Position numbers and translations under genes: made by a program
Origin: Gracilariopsis chorda
Lineage: Eukaryota > Rhodophyta > Florideophyceae > Gracilariales > Gracilariaceae
Length of the DNA: 64,000 nt
Assembly: GCA_003194525.1 (NCBI GenBank)
Contig: NBIV01000012.1
Location: forward strand, 124,001 to 188,000
Reading direction: 5' to 3'
Notes under the pieces: generated by a model
Told to the model about the DNA's origin: nothing
Database searches by the model: none
The model's input: the letters and a program-made list of their open reading frames with translations, nothing else
Shown here: positions 62,751 through 64,000 of the stretch, one piece after another
Numbering within the stretch: position 1 is the first letter of the stretch
Layout of the letters: each line of letters begins with the position of its first letter

Positions 62751-64000
62751 TATTCGGATAGAGCCAATCAGAGATCTTGTTACTCTGGACATACGCGCTT
62801 ACACTGTTTGATATACTAAACAGTATCCACTCGCAGTGGTCTTTTATTCCACCTGCACGAACCCTATGTCGATCGAAGACACGATATGACGCTTCTTCGG
62901 CAGAGTGCGATAGGTTTTGCTCTACACAGCGTGCTTTTGAATCAAAAAAGGCAGTTTTATCTCTACGAAGATACCGCTTATGTCACGCGTCCTTCATTAC
63001 AGGGCGCTAACGAACGCACAAAGGCAATAGCAGAGGAGAGAATCTACGAAAGAGGTATGAGCTCCGTACAGGAGGCGGTTGAATAGTCGTAAAAAGACCT
63101 GAAGCACATGTTGTCTTCAAGAGACATTTAAAGGTGCTAAAGTTTCCAATAGCGCTTCTATACAAGTCTGTTGCGCTTACTTGGAACATTAACCAATGAA
63201 TGATACATGGCGGACAAACGGCTACGTACTTCATTTTCCCTGGCCTTTCTCTGGCTGAGAACCTGAACAACGAGTAAAATCATTGCCCGTTACTATATTT
63301 TTGGTTCGCTTATTGCCCGTTCGAGGGCGCAGTTTCAAACGGGATTCGTTTTTTTGGGTATAAAACCCCGCGCAGCCTCTTTTACCCTCAGGGTCTGCCC
63401 TTCAACGTCGGTCGCGCGTCGCACCAGAGGGGGCCGCGCGGGCGTTGATACCCGAAGTTACTAACGCCGGCAACGCGGGCTGCGCGCGATTGGTGAAAAA
63501 GCAAGTTAAACATGCGGCTTTACGATATCCCGCTACCTTAGCTTCCCGACCAAAGCGCCAAAAACAGCAATTATTTGTCGTATATCTGCGCGTTTGTCGT
63601 CTCTCTGCGCGAGTGTCAACTCTATGTTCTCTATCTGCGGCTGCTTGCTCTGTTTCAAGATCCATGTGGCGTTCATCTAAGGAGAGTCGACGAGACTCAC
63701 GCTAGTGTAAGCGTTTCTATCTTTCCACCTCCCGGGAACCTTTATTGCGATCTAAGTCGAAGCAATCTTGCTCATACTTCTGCCGTTTGGTCTTCATCTT
63801 TTTTTGCAGCAACATGCACTTTAACCAAGTTTCGGTCCACTTCATCCGAATCCCCGGTAACGGGCCTTTGATTATTTCCTTCTGTGCGCTCAACACTTTT
63901 TTCAATATAAATCTAATCTGTAGTTGCTACATGCTCAATTTGCTTGGTTTTCGAAAGCGCTTACTTTCTGATCTCGTTATCTGCCAAAAAAAGCTTCTTC
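62751..64000. other. Right flank, no confident gene
   Basis: A good TATA-like GTATAAAACC lies at 63358-63367. It is followed by a GC-rich segment with an 86-codon plus-strand frame (63445-63705) of basic, Ala/Arg-rich composition. On the minus strand near the edge, 63905-63717 gives a basic peptide with MKWTETWLKCMLLQKKMKTK. Neither is recognisable. This may be the start of another repeat or gene continuing past the edge. Confidence 0.35.

Noticed and set aside
1-64000. tRNA, rRNA and CRISPR features
   Set aside because: I looked for T-arm-like GGTTCGA signatures, rRNA-like conserved blocks and spaced short repeats and found none that hold up; a covariance-model scan would be decisive.

Overview
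The window looks like nuclear DNA of a photosynthetic eukaryote, most likely a multicellular red alga (Chondrus-like). This is inferred, not proven. Support: several proteins carry plastid transit-like N-termini (a D27-type carotenoid isomerase, a DinF-type MATE transporter, a RUS/DUF647 protein, a sucrose/floridoside-phosphatase-like protein). Genes have no introns or one short intron (113 and 132 bp seen here). Small gene groups are separated by kilobases of decayed repeats, and a large nested transposon fills the right third.

Layout. 1-234: 5' end of leuB (3-isopropylmalate dehydrogenase), leaving by the left edge. 1810-4570: polyQ/H-rich protein with five C2H2 fingers. 5531-10195: 1554-aa nuclear-type protein with AT-hooks and PHD-like zinc clusters. 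10879-12339: RUS/DUF647. 13062-13901: unknown coiled-coil protein. 14518-15453: D27-like isomerase. 16103-17146: second C2H2 protein. 20062-20769: plastid membrane protein. 22313-23479: SLC25A33/36-type pyrimidine nucleotide carrier. 24264-26459: PI4K gamma-type kinase. 26460-37142 is gene-poor: it holds two decayed unknown genes, a LINE 3' fragment with RNase H, and hairpins. 37143-38753: MATE transporter. 40461-41306: HAD pseudo-phosphatase.

42555-62750 is one 20.2-kb nested structure. The outer layer is a minus-strand LTR retrotransposon fossil: 824/826-bp LTRs about 6% diverged, gag, zinc knuckle and protease-like parts, and no reverse transcriptase or integrase visible. An open 507-codon frame lies antisense next to its 3' LTR. 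Inserted into it is a DNA transposon of about 13.45 kb (44961-58412) with matching terminal inverted repeats, CTAG-rich subterminal zones, a 120-bp tandem repeat array and a 150-bp hairpin. Its genes are a Plavaka/KDZ-like transposase, a beta-order N6A/N4C-type DNA methyltransferase fused to the start of a SET domain, a multi-pass membrane protein, and two small coiled-coil proteins. This transposon with its own DNA and histone methylation cargo is the best candidate for an undescribed system. It is partly decayed.

The host genes do not form operons. The common themes are plastid and carotenoid metabolism, membrane transport and chromatin regulation. Several genes share a strand-specific C-rich leader upstream of their start codon.
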